In this document: piece by piece, positions 4,874 to 6,299 of the stretch
Numbering within the stretch: the stretch's first letter is position 1
Layout of the letters: the number at the start of each line of letters is the position of its first letter
Source: Candidatus Aenigmatarchaeota archaeon
GTDB taxonomy: Archaea > Aenigmatarchaeota > Aenigmatarchaeia > Aenigmatarchaeales > Aenigmatarchaeaceae
NCBI GenBank assembly: GCA_011773475.1
Contig: WVXN01000085.1
Coordinates: 1 to 6,299, forward strand
Length of the DNA stretch: 6,299 nt
Direction: 5' to 3'
Program-made: the position numbers and the translations under genes
The notes under the pieces: model-generated
What the model saw: the letters and a program-made list of their open reading frames with translations, nothing else
Databases searched by the model: none
What the model was told of the DNA's origin: nothing

Positions 4874-6299
4874 TCAAAGTTCAAGAATAATTACTGACCT
4901 GTCAACTCCTGTAAAACAATTATGCCAAGGACCTGTACCATATCCACAAGTCCAATCGATACATCGCCTATGTTTATTCCACCAATTATTAACTATAACC
5001 CTGTATGTTTTACCACCCTGAATCTTTACACCACAAGTACCTAAAGCAACAGCGTTAGTTGCATTTGTTTTTATTTTAATAGGCATTTTGAGAAAATGTT
5101 CGTCATGTGGGCTCATTTCACATTGTCTTTCTACTGTCCATGCATCAGGTCTGCAATCTTCCCAATCATCAGTTGCTGGATTTCCATCCCCACACGGACG
5201 GCACTCAATATTTTCCATGCTTATTTCAGCCTCTTTTGATATTAAATCCATAATAGTTTGTACAATGCTGGTGTCAGTAACAAGATTAACTCTATAGTTT
5301 GCAACTGTTCTTGCTTGCCAAATTTCGTTTCCAAGAGGGTTTACTCTGTAAAATTTATCATCTTTATCTAAAAGATCTTCCCAAATTTCACGAAAATCAG
5401 CGTTGAACGCATTTTCATTAGGAATCAAAACAAAAACAACATCATACCTTTTATCTGCTTTTATCCAAAATATACCATAAAAATATTTCCGCCCATCTGT
5501 TAAAGGTTTACTATTGGTCGTTCCGGTGGCAGTGTCTTTAACTTTCCAATCTCCTAACCAGGTCTCCTGATTGCCAGTCCATGTAATCATATCGTGATTA
5601 TTATCGCAAAAATCAGGATCTGCGGTACCATCTGTGGCACCACCTTCGTTACCACAATCCTGGTACCCAAAGATATCTTGATATCCATCTGAATAACCTC
5701 GCCAATCACCAATATTATTATTAAATTGAGTATCATCTCCATCAACACAATTACCAAATTCCGAAATTTTTCCTGTACCGTCCAGGAAGCCAGCATTAGT
5801 TCCAGATCCCCAACCACCAGCACCGTGACAAAAGTAATCACTCCCAACCATTCTATCTCTTAGATTCAAATTAATACAAGTCTCATCTAAATCATTTATT
5901 CCCGCTCCACCTGCAACTGGAGCAGGGTCTTCTTTACAGATATGGCAATCATGATATAAAGTATTAGCATGAGCAGCAAAATCTCCTTCATTTGCAGGAT
6001 TTGTAGAAGTAGAATAAGAGAAAGCTCCTTGACCTATAAGACATCCTTCATAACCAGTAGACCAGTAATTCCAAGGAATACCCTTTAACCCACAAACAGA
6101 ACTAGTTCTAGCACCTGATTCTCCATTTAATTTAAAATCATTATAAATGTCAACTGATATTAAACAAGCAATTTCTGATAAATCATAAGAACCAGGAGCT
6201 GATGTAAATATACGTTCAGCTGTAAAATCTAAAGCACTAAAAGAAGCTGTTCCTCCTTGTCCCCATTCTGGCTCAGTTGGTCTTCCTGATTCAGGACCT
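4874..6299 (-). CDS. Cysteine-rich secreted-type protein, C-terminal 474 residues (N-terminus beyond right edge)
   Basis: The frame is open without a stop from the right edge to a TGA at 4874-4876, so the true start lies upstream of the window. Numbering from the edge, the fragment has 18 cysteines (45, 69, 86, 118, 121, 141, 157, 184, 215, 231, 366, 369, 382, 393, 422, 446, 451, 461), including CHIC (118-121) and CRPC (366-369). Cysteines are dense in 45-231, absent from 232-365 and dense again at 366-461. The first half is rich in Gly, Asn, Asp, Ser and aromatic residues, notably 184-235, which suggests an extracellular and perhaps metal-binding surface. The cysteine-free middle (about 268-360) is a more ordinary alpha/beta segment with strand YDVVFVLI (285-292) and charged helices. 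No membrane span is visible; an anchor or signal peptide may lie in the missing part. Family and function are not recognised. The next gene starts 40 bp downstream. Confidence 0.85.
   Translation of the reverse strand, partial: GPESGRPTEPEWGQGGTASFSALDFTAERIFTSAPGSYDLSEIACLISVDIYNDFKLNGESGARTSSVCGLKGIPWNYWSTGYEGCLIGQGAFSYSTSTNPANEGDFAAHANTLYHDCHICKEDPAPVAGGAGINDLDETCINLNLRDRMVGSDYFCHGAGGWGSGTNAGFLDGTGKISEFGNCVDGDDTQFNNNIGDWRGYSDGYQDIFGYQDCGNEGGATDGTADPDFCDNNHDMITWTGNQETWLGDWKVKDTATGTTNSKPLTDGRKYFYGIFWIKADKRYDVVFVLIPNENAFNADFREIWEDLLDKDDKFYRVNPLGNEIWQARTVANYRVNLVTDTSIVQTIMDLISKEAEISMENIECRPCGDGNPATDDWEDCRPDAWTVERQCEMSPHDEHFLKMPIKIKTNATNAVALGTCGVKIQGGKTYRVIVNNWWNKHRRCIDWTCGYGTGPWHNCFTGVDRSVIILEL

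Noticed and set aside
5088..5297. Plus-strand open frame of 69 codons
   Set aside because: It lies opposite the continuous cysteine-rich minus-strand gene and has no supporting signal.
5612..5638. Imperfect 12-bp tandem repeat (GGTGCCACAGAT / GGTACCGCAGAT on the minus strand)
   Set aside because: Only two diverged copies, in frame within a Gly/Thr/Asp-rich coding region; no sign of a functional repeat.
5587..5847. Minus-strand frame encoding an 86-residue Ile/Val-rich product
   Set aside because: It is an out-of-frame shadow of the large cysteine-rich gene, caused by its GAT/AAT-rich codons.
5867..5869. TTG as start codon of the large cysteine-rich protein
   Set aside because: The frame is open upstream to the window edge with the same composition and cysteine density, so this codon is internal leucine.

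Overview
The window is a compact, AT-rich stretch in which every supported gene lies on the minus strand; transcription therefore runs from the right edge to the left. Seven protein genes fill almost all of it. The only gaps are 6, 4, 16, 47 and 40 bp long, and no RNA gene, mobile element, CRISPR array or long non-coding stretch is visible. The signals look archaeal: TATA-like boxes lie about 25-28 nt upstream of start codons, which suggests leaderless mRNAs, while genes inside operons use GGAGG / GAGGTGAT ribosome-binding motifs. The abundance of small, unrecognised, membrane-anchored, cysteine-rich proteins would fit a small-genome (DPANN-type) archaeon. That placement is inference, because no marker gene is present.

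Layout in the order of transcription. (1) 6299-4874: the C-terminal 474 residues of a large secreted-looking protein with 18 cysteines; its start lies beyond the right edge. (2) 4833-4495: a 112-aa membrane-anchored protein with eight cysteines, whose end overlaps (3) a tiny 53-aa, almost wholly hydrophobic membrane protein (4520-4359). (4) 4311-3955: a 118-aa anchored protein with six cysteines. (5) 3938-3654: a 94-aa anchored protein with six cysteines. (6) 3649-1022: an 875-aa protein with an N-terminal membrane anchor. (7) 1015 to beyond the left edge: an anchored protein with an Ig-like beta-sandwich domain.

Products 2-7 all begin with one hydrophobic segment, and five of those six continue into what looks like an extracytoplasmic domain (product 3 has only a short tail). 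Even cysteine counts (18, 8, 6, 6, 6) in the five genes where cysteine is prominent suggest disulfide-stabilised folds outside the cytoplasm. The tight spacing of genes 4-7, with the ribosome-binding site of gene 7 lying in the last two codons of gene 6, indicates an operon. The most economical reading is a cell-surface assembly, perhaps pilus-like or adhesive, with a very large subunit, an Ig-like subunit and several small disulfide-rich subunits. No ATPase, prepilin peptidase or other known secretion component is in view, so the function is not established. None of the seven could be assigned to a named gene.
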